This document shows positions 16,234 to 25,742 of a stretch of DNA of 64,000 nucleotides, one piece after another (the stretch's first letter is position 1; each line of letters opens with the position of its first letter). The stretch comes from an uncultured Lachnospiraceae bacterium (lineage in GTDB: Bacteria > Bacillota > Clostridia > Lachnospirales > Lachnospiraceae): the NCBI GenBank assembly GCA_910576975.1, contig CAJTJY010000019.1, positions 1 to 64,000 on the forward strand, given 5' to 3'. The notes below the pieces were generated by a model. The model saw only the letters and a list, made by a program, of their open reading frames with translations, made no database searches and was not told where the DNA came from. A program made the position numbers and the translations under genes.

Positions 16234-17595
16234 ATGAAGAACAAAAAGAGATGGAAAAGCCTGATGCTTGGAATAGTTTGTTTATTTCAGATTCAGGTTA
16301 TTCCGGTTCAGGCAGAGAAATACTGGCCGGAAGGTCCTCAGATTGCAGGGGATTCAGCGGTTGTTATGGAGGCATCTACCGGGACAGTGCTCTTTGAGAA
16401 AAATTCTCATGATCATTGTTATCCGGCAAGTATAACCAAAATAATGACAAGCTTGCTAGCTGTAAAAAACTCTGGAATGGAAGAGGAAGTGACGTTTTCG
16501 AAAGAAGCTGTGTACAACACGGAAGGTTCGGGAATATCCCGTGACGTGGGAGAAGTAATGACAATGCGCAACTGCCTCTATGGCTTGATGTTGGAATCGG
16601 CAAATGAATGCGGCTACGCTATTGCAGAGCATACAGGGGGTAATTATGATAACTTTATTAATATGATGAACGAAGAGGCCGACAGGCTGGGTTGTAAAGA
16701 CACGAACTTTAATAACCCGCATGGGCTGCCGGATGAGGATCATTGGACTTGTGCTTATGACATGGCATTAATTTCCAGAGAGGCGTTAAAAAATGACTTG
16801 TTCCGCATGATTGTAAACACCAGGCGTTACAGCATTCCTCCTACCAACAAGCATCAGGAGGAAACATACCTCTCCAATCATCATAAAATGAGGAATAATT
16901 ACAAAGGGGACGAGCAGTATCTCTATGAATATTGTATCGGCGGCAAGACGGGCTATACCAGCGTAGCCGGAAGCACGCTGGTGACGTTTGCCGAGAAAGA
17001 TGGCATGACATTGATCTGCGTGGTAATGCGTGAAATGTCGCCAAACCATTACACAGATACCAGGTCGCTACTTGATTACTGCTTTGAAAATTATCAAATC
17101 TGGAATATTGCTGAAAATGAAAAGGGTTTTGAAAAAAATATTTCTGATAATAAGATTTTTGGGGACGAGGACTCTTTTACAAAATTAAATGAAGAAGGAT
17201 ATATCGTTCTTCCGAAAGCTGTGGCATTTGAGGATGCGGTACCTAAAATTAAGAAATCCAAAAGAAACGGTAATTTGATCGGACGCATCGAATATAAATA
17301 TGGAAAGCGCAAAGTTGGCGGAACTGATATTGAATTTACGGATGCCAAAGTCACAGAATTTAAATTTAAAGACGAGATGGAAGAGACAGCAGAACCGCAG
17401 AAAAAAGTTGTCACAATTAATATAAAGTATATCGTGATAGGAATTGTGGCAGTGGTTGGATTGATAGGATTGGGATTTGGAGTTTATCTTCTGGCAGATA
17501 ATTTTTATTTGATTCGTTATAAGATTTCCAGCAGAAGACAGATGAGGAGCGGCTTAAAGGAGATTAAGGTGAGAAGACGGCGCCGCAGGAGATAG
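16234..17595 (+). CDS. D-alanyl-D-alanine carboxypeptidase (low-molecular-weight PBP, DacF-like)
   Basis: 453 residues. Trims the terminal D-Ala from peptidoglycan stem peptides on the outer face of the membrane. It has a signal peptide (to about residue 28), then the three serine-acyltransferase motifs in order: SITK (about residue 66), SAN (about 122) and KTG in GGKTGYTS (about 237). A C-terminal beta domain and a hydrophobic helix (VIGIVAVVGLIGLGFGVYLL) follow, with a very basic tail RRRRRR. Most family members end in an amphipathic helix; here a full transmembrane anchor replaces it. AAAGGAG lies before the ATG. Confidence 0.93.
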   Translation: MKNKKRWKSLMLGIVCLFQIQVIPVQAEKYWPEGPQIAGDSAVVMEASTGTVLFEKNSHDHCYPASITKIMTSLLAVKNSGMEEEVTFSKEAVYNTEGSGISRDVGEVMTMRNCLYGLMLESANECGYAIAEHTGGNYDNFINMMNEEADRLGCKDTNFNNPHGLPDEDHWTCAYDMALISREALKNDLFRMIVNTRRYSIPPTNKHQEETYLSNHHKMRNNYKGDEQYLYEYCIGGKTGYTSVAGSTLVTFAEKDGMTLICVVMREMSPNHYTDTRSLLDYCFENYQIWNIAENEKGFEKNISDNKIFGDEDSFTKLNEEGYIVLPKAVAFEDAVPKIKKSKRNGNLIGRIEYKYGKRKVGGTDIEFTDAKVTEFKFKDEMEETAEPQKKVVTINIKYIVIGIVAVVGLIGLGFGVYLLADNFYLIRYKISSRRQMRSGLKEIKVRRRRRRR

Positions 17596-17618
17596 GATAA
17601 ACATACGGCTTTCATAGG

Positions 17619-17666
17619 AAGATGCGGGATTTTGTATTTTCGAAAGAAAAACATCCCGCATCTTTT
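17619..17666 (+). terminator. Rho-independent terminator
   Basis: GATGCGGGAT (17621-17630) pairs with ATCCCGCATC (17653-17662), followed by a T run. Confidence 0.8.
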
Positions 17667-17711
17667 CTGACAGATGAGCCAAAAAATAAATTTGCAGTGC
17701 CTTACGATTCT

Positions 17712-19064
17712 TTATGTCCCAATGTGAGAGATCACTTTGCGATTGATTTTCCAGAGGAAGTAGCTGCTCATTGCCAGAGACATAAGCTCTGCAATCGGAA
17801 ATGACCACCAGATATTACGGACATTTCCAGTTAGGGAGAGGAGGTACGCGACCGGAAGAAGGACAACTAACTGTCTGGCGATGGACACGATCATGCTGTA
17901 AACGCCATTTCCCAATGCCTGGAAAGCGCTTCCTACTACGATGCAGTAGCCTGCAAACAGGAAGCTGAGGCAGATAATCCGAAGCGCTGGGACTCCGACG
18001 GATATTAAATCAGGGGTGGCGTTAAACATGCTTAAAAGCTGGGCGGGGAATAATTCCATAATCACCAGCCCTACCAGCATGATGCCTATGGCGAAGTAGA
18101 TGCTGGATTTAATCGTTTTGACAACTCTGTCCCGTTTGCCCGCGCCAAAATTGTATGCGATGATCGGTACCATTCCGTTATTTAACCCGAAAACCGGCAT
18201 AAAGATAAAGCTTTGAAGCTTGAAATATAGGCCGAACACTGTTTGGGCAATCCCGTAAGCAGAAAGAATCAAGTTCATGCCATAAGTCATCACCGATCCA
18301 ATAGCTTGAACCACGATAGAAGGCGCGCCCACAGCGTAGATTTGACCGATTAAGCGTAAATTCGGACGTAACGCATGAGGTGTCAGCCGTACTTCGTCAT
18401 TGTACTTTTGATTCAGAATAATAGACAGTAATGCGGCAATGATCTGCCCGGTTACAGTGGCTATGGCAGCTCCGGCAGCTTCTAGCCTGGGGAATCCGAA
18501 CAAGCCGAAAATCAGGATTGGATCCAGAATAATATTGATAATGGCTCCAACGCCCTGGGTAATCATCGTAAAAATTGTTTTCCCGGTGGACTGCAGCAAT
18601 CGTTCAAAACAAATTTGCAGAAAGATTCCAAAAGAAAATACAGTACAAACGGTAAGGTAAGACACGCCGTAATTTCGTACCTGTTCCACATCTGTCTGAC
18701 TGTAAATAAAAGGTTTCGCTGCAACTGCTCCGGCAATGGCGGAGACGGCATAACATAGGACAGATATCAATACGCCATTTCCAGCCACCTTATTTGCTTT
18801 GTCAAATTCTTTTTCCCCGAGAGTTCTTGATAGCAGCGCATTGATACCAACTGCAGTTCCAACCGCCACGGCGATCATCAATGTCTGCGCTGGAAATGCC
18901 AGGGATACGGCACGGACTGCATATTCTCCTACTTGTGCCACAAAGATACTGTCTACGATGTTGTATAGCGCCTGAACCAGCATGGAAATCATCATAGGCA
19001 GAGACATGCCGATTAGTAATTTTCCTATGGGCATAACACCCATTTTGTTCTCATGTGTTTCCAT
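17712..19064 (-). CDS. MATE-family efflux transporter
   Basis: A 450-residue, 12-helix cation-coupled multidrug exporter of the NorM/DinF superfamily. The N terminus LIGMSLPMMISMLVQALYNI and the following VDSIFVAQVGE are the hallmark first-helix motif, and the second half repeats the pattern (QAIGSVMTYGMNLILSAYG; NNGMVPIIAYNFGAG). GGAG precedes the ATG at 19064. It is monocistronic, converging with the carboxypeptidase gene. Substrate cannot be told from sequence. Confidence 0.92.
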   Translation of the reverse strand: METHENKMGVMPIGKLLIGMSLPMMISMLVQALYNIVDSIFVAQVGEYAVRAVSLAFPAQTLMIAVAVGTAVGINALLSRTLGEKEFDKANKVAGNGVLISVLCYAVSAIAGAVAAKPFIYSQTDVEQVRNYGVSYLTVCTVFSFGIFLQICFERLLQSTGKTIFTMITQGVGAIINIILDPILIFGLFGFPRLEAAGAAIATVTGQIIAALLSIILNQKYNDEVRLTPHALRPNLRLIGQIYAVGAPSIVVQAIGSVMTYGMNLILSAYGIAQTVFGLYFKLQSFIFMPVFGLNNGMVPIIAYNFGAGKRDRVVKTIKSSIYFAIGIMLVGLVIMELFPAQLLSMFNATPDLISVGVPALRIICLSFLFAGYCIVVGSAFQALGNGVYSMIVSIARQLVVLLPVAYLLSLTGNVRNIWWSFPIAELMSLAMSSYFLWKINRKVISHIGT

Positions 19065-19362
19065 TCTATTTCTCCATTGCTTCTATATTAATATGTTTGA
19101 AAGTTACAAGTTACTATTTTACATGAAAATAAATTATTTGTAAAGTTTTTCATAAAATATGAGTATAATGAAAGTAAACGTTTAGTAATAGCCGATAGCA
19201 GGAGCGAATCATGTTTGCATGAATAAAATTGACAGGAATTTATATTAGGAATATAATAAAAAATCATGGAAAAGATCAAAAGGGATGGATTAGGAAAGAT
19301 GATCTTTGATTTTAGATTTGCAAAAGAGAGATGATACAAAACCAAATGGGAGCGTGCTGTAA

Positions 19363-20253
19363 ATGGAAAGTGTAAAAAGAGTGAAGAATTCAGAACAGAT
19401 ACCATCTATTTACCTTGTATCAATATTAGCAGCGGAAAAAATATTGAAAAAAATGCAGTCATTTTTAAAAAGTGAGAAAATACTATTAAAGAATGATAAT
19501 TTTTTTGAAATTAATAAGAAGCAGAAGATATTGGTCCGTAAGATGGAGTTTTTTGTTCCAGAACACAAGATAGAAGATACCATAGCAAATTTAGAGAATA
19601 TATTTTCTTCCAATCAAAAGGAGAAATTGCAAGGCGAAAATATGGATTTAAAAGAGATTAAGATTTCTCACTGCAAAAGCCAGGAATGGTTTTTGGATCG
19701 CAAGGAAATGCCTGTCAGCGTCTTTTTGAATATAAGAAACGATCAGTTTCATTTTCCTTTTGAGTTAAAATTGATACCATGTTCGAAGCAAGATATGTTT
19801 TCCGTGGAAAAGATCCGCCGGGGAATGTATGATCAGCAGCCTTTTGTGTATTATACATTTCCTTCGGAACAATATCTGGCGTTGGCATTTTATGTTATCT
19901 TAAACGAACTAGAGCTATTAAGAGATTTATCCTGGTATAAAGATATCTATGAAATGCTTCAGAAAGAATATCTGGAAGGCAGGAAATTGTGGGAGGGACT
20001 GCATCGGCTGATGATGGAATCTCCGATTCCATCCCCAATGAAGCGACTTGAGATTTTGCAAGGCTATCAGAATTATGGATATATGAGAAAACGCTGGAAC
20101 AGGCAAGGAAGGTGCAGGCAGGAGCCATATCCTCCCTGGGCGCAAGTCATAGAGCTTTTAACAGCTTGCATAACCCCAGTGTTTGAAGCAATATTAAGAG
20201 ATGAAATTTATTTGGCAGAGTGGATGCCGCAGTTTGGAAGGTATTTTGATTAG
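19363..20253 (+). CDS. Hypothetical protein
   Basis: 296 residues, soluble, basic, with no transmembrane helix and no domain I recognise. The N-terminal third is Lys-rich; the C-terminal two thirds contain aromatic-rich helices (EQYLALAFYVILNELELLRD). Motif-poor helical proteins like this sometimes prove to be distant nucleotidyltransferase or abortive-infection relatives, but I see no catalytic signature, so I do not assign one. A GGGAG lies about 8 bases before the ATG. It is followed 12 bp later by the amino-acid symporter gene on the same strand, so the two may be cotranscribed. Confidence 0.65.
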   Translation: MESVKRVKNSEQIPSIYLVSILAAEKILKKMQSFLKSEKILLKNDNFFEINKKQKILVRKMEFFVPEHKIEDTIANLENIFSSNQKEKLQGENMDLKEIKISHCKSQEWFLDRKEMPVSVFLNIRNDQFHFPFELKLIPCSKQDMFSVEKIRRGMYDQQPFVYYTFPSEQYLALAFYVILNELELLRDLSWYKDIYEMLQKEYLEGRKLWEGLHRLMMESPIPSPMKRLEILQGYQNYGYMRKRWNRQGRCRQEPYPPWAQVIELLTACITPVFEAILRDEIYLAEWMPQFGRYFD

Positions 20254-20265
20254 GAGGAGAAGATT

Positions 20266-21684
20266 ATGACAAAGGCGATTAATGACGTCTTAAAACAGTT
20301 GGACGACCTGGTATGGGGGATTCCTCTGATTGTGCTTATTTTAGCAGTAGGGATTTTTATGACGATTCGTCTGCGGGGATTGCAAGTGAGACGGTTTTCT
20401 TTAGCGCTCCGCAATTTGTTTGCAAATGAGAAAAAGGGCGAGCATGGGGAAATGTCCAGCTTTGCCGCACTGTGCACGGCGCTGTCTGCGACCATTGGAA
20501 CAGGAAATATCGTGGGCGTGGCAACTGCGCTGGTGGCAGGGGGACCAGGCGCCTTGTTTTGGATGGTGGTTGCAGCGATTGTAGGTACCGTTACAAAGTA
20601 TGCGGAATGCCTGCTGGCGATTAAGTATCGAGTCGTGGCTGAAGATGGACATATCGTGGGGGGACCTTTTTATTATATCGAACGGGGGATGGGAAAAAAT
20701 TTCCGATGGCTTGGGAAGCTATTTGCTATCTTTGGAATTGGCGCCGGGCTTTTGGGGATCGGGACATTTACCCAGATTAATGGGATAACCAGCGCGGTCA
20801 ACAGTTTCTTTGATCCCGAAAATCAATGGTGTTTGCAGTTGTTTGAAAGAGAGTATTCTTGGAGCGTTATCATAGCGGGGCTGTTGCTGACTCTTTGTGT
20901 CGCTCTCGTATTAATTGGAGGAATTAAGCGTATTTCCAATGTGGCACAGGTAATTGTGCCATTTATGGCAGGAACTTATATCGTTTCGGCTTTCTTGATT
21001 TTAATGTTTCATATTTCTGAAATTCCGGCGGCATTTGTCACAATCTTTCAAAGCGCCTTTGGACTGAGAGCGGCAGCGGGAGGAGCTTTGGGGGCTATGC
21101 TGGCGGCAATGCAAAAAGGCGTTGCCAGAGGAATTTTCTCTAATGAGGCCGGACTAGGAAGCGCTCCGATTGCAGCAGCGGCAGTACAGACGGACGAGCC
21201 GGCGGCACAGGGACTGGTATCTATGCTGGGCACGGTGATCGATACCGTGATTATCTGCACAATGACAGGGCTTACCATAGTGATTACCGGGAGCTGGGAC
21301 GTAGGGCTGGACGGCGTGGATGTAACTACTCGTGCATTTCAGATAGGACTGCCTTTCCAACCTCAGGTTTCTTCATTTATCCTCATGGTTTGCCTGGTAT
21401 TTTTCGCATTTACCACGATCCTGGGATGGAATTATTATAGTGAGAAATGTTTGGAATATCTGATTGGCAGCCGCCCTGGGGTGCTCAAGGCATACCAGTG
21501 GCTTTACATACTTTGCGTCTTTATTGGACCTTTCATGACAGTTTCCGCTGTGTGGACGCTTGCGGACATTTTTAATGGATTGATGGCAATTCCCAACTTG
21601 ATTGCTATTGTGGCGCTCAGTGGAGTGGTAGTGGCGGAGACTAAGAAGTATCTGCACAAAGTTGACAGCGGGCTTTTAAAGTAA
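20266..21684 (+). CDS. Sodium:alanine/glycine symporter (AGCS family)
   Basis: 472 residues with about 11 transmembrane helices. Takes up alanine or glycine with Na+. Family signatures: IRLRGLQVRRF after the first helix, then SSFAALCTALSATIGTGNIV (the AGCS substrate and sodium site), GGPGALFWM, and GIFSNEAGLGSAPIAAA. Length matches AlsT/AgcS proteins. AGGAGG lies 8 bases before the ATG. It follows the 296-residue unknown gene with 12 bp between. Confidence 0.95.
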   Translation: MTKAINDVLKQLDDLVWGIPLIVLILAVGIFMTIRLRGLQVRRFSLALRNLFANEKKGEHGEMSSFAALCTALSATIGTGNIVGVATALVAGGPGALFWMVVAAIVGTVTKYAECLLAIKYRVVAEDGHIVGGPFYYIERGMGKNFRWLGKLFAIFGIGAGLLGIGTFTQINGITSAVNSFFDPENQWCLQLFEREYSWSVIIAGLLLTLCVALVLIGGIKRISNVAQVIVPFMAGTYIVSAFLILMFHISEIPAAFVTIFQSAFGLRAAAGGALGAMLAAMQKGVARGIFSNEAGLGSAPIAAAAVQTDEPAAQGLVSMLGTVIDTVIICTMTGLTIVITGSWDVGLDGVDVTTRAFQIGLPFQPQVSSFILMVCLVFFAFTTILGWNYYSEKCLEYLIGSRPGVLKAYQWLYILCVFIGPFMTVSAVWTLADIFNGLMAIPNLIAIVALSGVVVAETKKYLHKVDSGLLK

Positions 21685-21750
21685 GCGGCGTTTGATATTG
21701 CTAAAGGCGCAGAAATGCGCTGCGCCATTTAGCCGCCAAGTAAAGCGGTG

Positions 21751-22275
21751 TTACATAAGTTGGGCAAGAATTACGCTTGCCACGGTGCCTGCCAAAGTGG
21801 TAAGCAGCGCTCCAGGCAAGGTATAACGGGTTTTTTGAACTTTTGCGGTCATAAAGTAAATACTCATGGTATAGAAAATGGTTTCGGTGCAGCTCATCAT
21901 AATAGAAGTAATCGTTCCATAGTAAGAGTCTGGTCCAAATTCCTTAAAAATGTCCAAGACAAGCCCTGTGGCAGCGGAGGAAGAGAACATTTTTACTATG
22001 GAAACGGGTACCAATTCTGCTGGGAACCGCAGTGGTTCGGTTATGACGCCTAATATCGAGGAGAGAAGATCTAAAAAACCCGATGCACGCAAAACTCCGA
22101 CCCCTACCATCAGCCCGATTAAGGTAGGCATGATTCCGATAACAGTATGTAATCCATCTTTGGCGCCTTTGATAAAGTCGTCATAGACGTCATGGTGGGT
22201 GATCATTCCGTAGCCTACGATGGAAAAAATTAGAATAGGTATGATCGCATCTGAGAGAAAAAGGAGGAGATTCAT
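21751..22275 (-). CDS. spmB: Spore maturation protein B
   Basis: 174 residues, membrane protein with a nucleoside-transporter-like gate fold. In B. subtilis SpmA and SpmB are needed for spore-core dehydration. Recognisable pieces: DDFIKGAKDGLHTVIGIMPT and the proline- and glycine-bordered helices FLDLLSSILGVITEPL. Its start overlaps the spmA stop by 4 bases, so the two are translationally coupled. Its presence argues that the host forms spores. Confidence 0.92.
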   Translation of the reverse strand: MNLLLFLSDAIIPILIFSIVGYGMITHHDVYDDFIKGAKDGLHTVIGIMPTLIGLMVGVGVLRASGFLDLLSSILGVITEPLRFPAELVPVSIVKMFSSSAATGLVLDIFKEFGPDSYYGTITSIMMSCTETIFYTMSIYFMTAKVQKTRYTLPGALLTTLAGTVASVILAQLM

Positions 22276-22889
22276 AGGCGTCCTCCTTTTTTCTTGTATG
22301 TATGATTAGAATTTTCTGGCATACAGGACATTGCCTTGGCAAAAATCACGCCCACGAGGGTTGAGATGAAAGTTGCGATCATCGCAGGTCCCAGGATGGC
22401 CGTGGGATTTGCGGAGCCATATTGACTGCGGTAGGCAATCATGTTAACAGGGATCAATTGGAAAGAAGATACGTTTAGTATCAAAAACGTGCACATCTCC
22501 CGGCTTGCCACTTTGTGGTGATGGTTGAGTTCTCGCATGGATTCCATTGCTTTTAAGCCTGCGGGGGTTGCTGCCCATCCCAGTCCGAACATGTTGGCAA
22601 TCAAGTTAGTGGAAATATACTCGTTTGCCTTATGATTTTTTGGAATATTGGGAAACATAAAGCGAAGGAGGGGATTCAAAAATTTTGCAGCCCCAGTAAT
22701 AATTCCACAGTTTTCTGCAATGCGCATCAGTCCGACCCAGAGTGACATGACGCCGAGCATCGTAACGCATAATGTTACCGCTTCCTTGGAAGAATCAAGG
22801 GCAGCGCTGGTCACTGCTGAGAGATTTCCAGTAAGGGCGGCGTAAATAATGCCGATGACAATCATAAAGCCCCATAAGTAATTCAGCAT
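22272..22889 (-). CDS. spmA: Spore maturation protein A
   Basis: 205 residues. A multi-helix membrane protein with the SpmA core GLMRIAENCGII, then NPLLRFMFPNIPKNHKANEY and NLIANMFGLGWAATPAGLKA. Works with SpmB in spore-core dehydration. GGAG lies about 10 bases before the ATG. First gene of a two-gene operon that is divergent from the MarR regulator, with about 100 bp shared between them. Confidence 0.93.
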   Translation of the reverse strand: MLNYLWGFMIVIGIIYAALTGNLSAVTSAALDSSKEAVTLCVTMLGVMSLWVGLMRIAENCGIITGAAKFLNPLLRFMFPNIPKNHKANEYISTNLIANMFGLGWAATPAGLKAMESMRELNHHHKVASREMCTFLILNVSSFQLIPVNMIAYRSQYGSANPTAILGPAMIATFISTLVGVIFAKAMSCMPENSNHTYKKKGGRL

Positions 22890-22945
22890 AGCATCACTAC
22901 TCCAAAAGTTACAGTTGTTTTATTCTATGTAAATTTGGAAAAAGT

Positions 22946-22974
22946 GTGACAGTTAATTATTTTTATGTTATACT
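22946..22974 (+). promoter_or_regulatory. Sigma-A-type promoter for the MarR gene
   Basis: GTGACA, 17-bp spacer, TATACT, 42 bp before the GTG start. Confidence 0.6.
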
Positions 22975-23016
22975 TACCGTATATCTGTGGAAAACATTCA
23001 GCTAGGAGGTATTCTT

Positions 23017-23463
23017 GTGGATAATTACAATACCATTAACGACGTTTTAGTAAAGCTGTTTAATGAAATTATGGATATTGAGGAAAAAGCCATCATAACG
23101 GAAGAATTCAAGGATATTTCCAATACTGATATGCATATTATAGAAGCGATTGGCAAGAATCAGTCTAAGAATATGTCCACAGTGGCAAAAGCTCTGTCGG
23201 TGACAGTGGGCACGTTAACCATTGCAATCAATAATCTGGTGAAGAAAGGTTATGTAAACCGGATACGCAGTGAAGAGGACCGCCGGGTGGTCTTAATTTC
23301 ATTGTCGCCAAAAGGAGAACATGCCTTTGACCATCATGAGAAGTTTCACGACGAGATGATTAAGGCAACTTTGGCAGATTTAGATCAGGAACAGACAATG
23401 GTGTTGATAAAGGCATTGAAAAATTTAAGTAAATTTTTCAGGGAGTATGGTAAGGAAGATTAA
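23017..23463 (+). CDS. MarR-family transcriptional regulator
   Basis: 148 residues with a winged helix-turn-helix core: STVAKALSVTVGTLTIAINN (recognition region) and the wing VNRIRSEEDRRVVLISLSPK with the typical DRR motif. I chose the GTG at 23017 because AGGAGG lies 8 bases upstream. In Clostridia close relatives often sit beside fatty-acid synthesis genes (FabT-like), but no such genes are adjacent here, so the target is unknown. It is divergent from spmAB. Confidence 0.88.
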   Translation: MDNYNTINDVLVKLFNEIMDIEEKAIITEEFKDISNTDMHIIEAIGKNQSKNMSTVAKALSVTVGTLTIAINNLVKKGYVNRIRSEEDRRVVLISLSPKGEHAFDHHEKFHDEMIKATLADLDQEQTMVLIKALKNLSKFFREYGKED

Positions 23464-23510
23464 GGGGAAAATCTTTAAGTAAAAGATGGGGCAAAGTTGA
23501 GAAGGTAAGA

Positions 23511-23577
23511 GTGAAAGAATTTTTTTATTGTTTCACTAACTGCCAGTTTGTGCGACAAGGCACGGAATGGAGGTAAA
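23511..23577 (+). promoter_or_regulatory. Repeated 5' leader module ending in the ribosome site
   Basis: TTTCACTAACTGCC, then TTTGTGC, a short loop, GGCAC and GAATGGAGG directly before the start of the Cys/His-rich gene. About 49 of 57 bases match the leader of holB (32531-32592, minus strand). A GTGC/GCAC hairpin sits 5 bases in front of the GGAGG site, which suggests control of translation (inference). Confidence 0.6.
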
Positions 23578-24120
23578 ATGAAGAAAAAGCTTGTAGTTTT
23601 AGCATGTATGTTATCTGTATTTGCTATTGGAGGGGGAACCGTGTATGCAGCGGCTTCCGGCGGGCAGCTGCAGGGACAGGAGGCGGCATTTTATTATGCC
23701 GGCAGCCATCACAATCAATGTTTTTATAATCTAGGCGTAGAAACTGCTAATAGAAACCTATGTTTAAATTATGATTGGAATCATTGCCAGGGCAATGGCG
23801 CCGGTGTTTCTAGCACGGGATATATTTACCCTTCTTCTCCTATCCAGGAAGTAGCGGCAACAGATACGGCAGTTAATCAGACAGTTGACGTAGCTGAGAC
23901 GGCTGCATATACGACTCCGTACTGCGGGACATGCGGCGGTTACCATGACGGAGCCTGCCCGACTCCGTATTGCGGGACATGTGGCGGTTATCATGACGGA
24001 GCCTGCCCGAGCCTGAATTGCGGGACATGCGGCGGCTATCATGATGGAGCTTGTCCAAGCCTTGGATATTCTGGCGGCGGTCATCATGGCGGCGGTCATC
24101 ATGGCGGTAGACATCATTAA
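23578..24120 (+). CDS. Secreted Cys/His-rich repeat protein, probable metal binder
   Basis: 180 residues with a signal peptide (KKKLVVLACMLSVFAIGGGT, cleavage near VYAAA). The mature part has three near-perfect 16-residue repeats containing CGTCGGYHDGACP and ends in a Gly/His tail GGGHHGGGHHGGRHH. Three Cys and one His per repeat plus the His tail would bind soft or borderline metals such as Zn, Ni or Cu; no enzyme motif is present. The start at 23578 is fixed by GGAGGTAAA. It is preceded by the repeated leader module. Function unknown. Confidence 0.75.
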   Translation: MKKKLVVLACMLSVFAIGGGTVYAAASGGQLQGQEAAFYYAGSHHNQCFYNLGVETANRNLCLNYDWNHCQGNGAGVSSTGYIYPSSPIQEVAATDTAVNQTVDVAETAAYTTPYCGTCGGYHDGACPTPYCGTCGGYHDGACPSLNCGTCGGYHDGACPSLGYSGGGHHGGGHHGGRHH

Positions 24121-24135
24121 TTTTTAGTTATTAAG

Positions 24136-24169
24136 AACGGCTTTCGCATTTGTGCGAAAGCCGTTTTTT
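24136..24169 (+). terminator. Rho-independent terminator
   Basis: ACGGCTTTCGCA (24137-24148), 4-nt loop, TGCGAAAGCCGT (24153-24164), then six T. Confidence 0.9.
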
Positions 24170-24185
24170 GGCATCAATTATGTGT

Positions 24186-25583
24186 TTACACGGAAATATG
24201 CAGCACAATGGTAGCTATTTTAAAGTACAAAAGAGTAGAACAGATATCGACGATGGTGGAGATCAATGGAGCTGCCATAAGCGCTGGATCAAGGCCGATA
24301 TGTTCTGCTGCCAAAGGCAGCGTACAACCGATAAATTTAGATAAGATGATCACGGCGATCAAGGAAAGTCCGATAATCGCAGCCATTTGGATATCGCCAT
24401 ATTGAATGTAAATGCGCAGCCCGTTTACAATGGCAAGGGTCACGCTTACCAAGATTGCTACTCGGAATTCCTTAAAGATAACCCGGAATATGTCTTTGAA
24501 TTTAATTTCATCTAGAGAGAGTCCGCGGATCATCAATGTCGAGCTTTGGGAACCGCAGTTTCCTCCAGTTCCAGTGAGCATTGGGATAAAGGAAACCAAA
24601 AGCGGATATAATTTAAACGATTCCTGATAATGGGTAATGATGGATCCGCTGACTGTGGCAGAAAGCATCAAAAACAACAGCCATCCAATACGGCTTTTGG
24701 CATGCGAAAAAACGGAAGTGTTGAAGTAGTTATCTTCTGTGGGCGTCATAGCAGCCATCTTAGTAATATCCTCGGTGTTTTCCTCCTGCATGACGTCCAT
24801 GGCGTCGTCAAATGTGACAATGCCCACCAGGCGTTCCTCACGGTCCACGACTGGAATGGCAAGGAAATCATATTTATTAAAGACTTTTGCAACTTCTTCC
24901 TTATCTTCATGGGTGTCTACATGGATGACATTGGTTTCCATGATCTCTTCAATCTGCATGGAGTCATTTGCCATCAGCAGATCCTTGACAGACACCATGC
25001 CGATTAGCTTGCGGTTTTCTGTGACATAGCAAGTATAGATGGTCTCTTTATCTACGGCGGTTCGCCGGATCCGGCTGATCGCAGCCCCCACTGTCATTTC
25101 CTTTTTGATATTGACATACTCAATGGTCATGATGCTTCCGGCGCTGTCTTTAGGATAATTCAATATCTGATTGATCATTTTCCGTGTTTCTTCGTCGGTG
25201 TTCCTCAGAATACGGGCGACAACGTTTGCAGGCATTTCTTCAATCATGTCTACGGTATCGTCCAGGAATATGTCGTCCATCACCTGCCGTAATTCCCGGT
25301 CTGTAAGGGTGTTAATCAGGGTTTTTTGCATGTCACGGCTAATGTAAGAAAAGGTCTCTGCAGCCTCCTCCTTGGGAAGAAGGCGGTACATCAGGGGGAT
25401 TTCCTTTTCATCAATCTCATCAAATAAAAGAGCGATGTCGGCAGCGTTCAAATTGCTAAGCATCTGCCTTAACAGGGAATATTTTCGTTCTGAAAGCAGC
25501 CCTTCCGCCAGTTCCTGGATCTCTTCAATCTCCATATCAACAAAATCGATCTCGTTTAGATTGATGTTATCAAAATTTCCCAT
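24186..25583 (-). CDS. mgtE: Magnesium transporter MgtE
   Basis: 465 residues. Order: N-terminal superhelical domain (about 1-130, with ELAEGLLSERKYSLLRQMLS), two CBS domains that sense cytoplasmic Mg2+ (about 135-255), and five transmembrane helices of the pore with the signature PMLTGTGGNCGSQSSTLMIR. The ATG at 25583 has AAGGAGG upstream; the upstream extension has no ribosome site. No Mg riboswitch is visible in the 150 bp leader, so control is probably by CBS-domain gating. Confidence 0.95.
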   Translation of the reverse strand: MGNFDNINLNEIDFVDMEIEEIQELAEGLLSERKYSLLRQMLSNLNAADIALLFDEIDEKEIPLMYRLLPKEEAAETFSYISRDMQKTLINTLTDRELRQVMDDIFLDDTVDMIEEMPANVVARILRNTDEETRKMINQILNYPKDSAGSIMTIEYVNIKKEMTVGAAISRIRRTAVDKETIYTCYVTENRKLIGMVSVKDLLMANDSMQIEEIMETNVIHVDTHEDKEEVAKVFNKYDFLAIPVVDREERLVGIVTFDDAMDVMQEENTEDITKMAAMTPTEDNYFNTSVFSHAKSRIGWLLFLMLSATVSGSIITHYQESFKLYPLLVSFIPMLTGTGGNCGSQSSTLMIRGLSLDEIKFKDIFRVIFKEFRVAILVSVTLAIVNGLRIYIQYGDIQMAAIIGLSLIAVIILSKFIGCTLPLAAEHIGLDPALMAAPLISTIVDICSTLLYFKIATIVLHISV

Positions 25584-25742
25584 GGCAATCCCTCCTTGTA
25601 TATAGTGTTCAACATTTATCATTTTAACATACCTAAGCAGAAAATCCAATGAATTTTATAGCGCATCAAAGCCTGATGGTCTAAGTAAGCAGCCATTTTC
25701 ATAGATATAGAGAGAACATACAAAGAGGCGAGAGTATGTATT

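Noticed and set aside
25584..25742. Mg2+ riboswitch (M-box or similar) in front of mgtE
   Set aside because: The leader is short and I could not find the conserved M-box core or a terminator hairpin.
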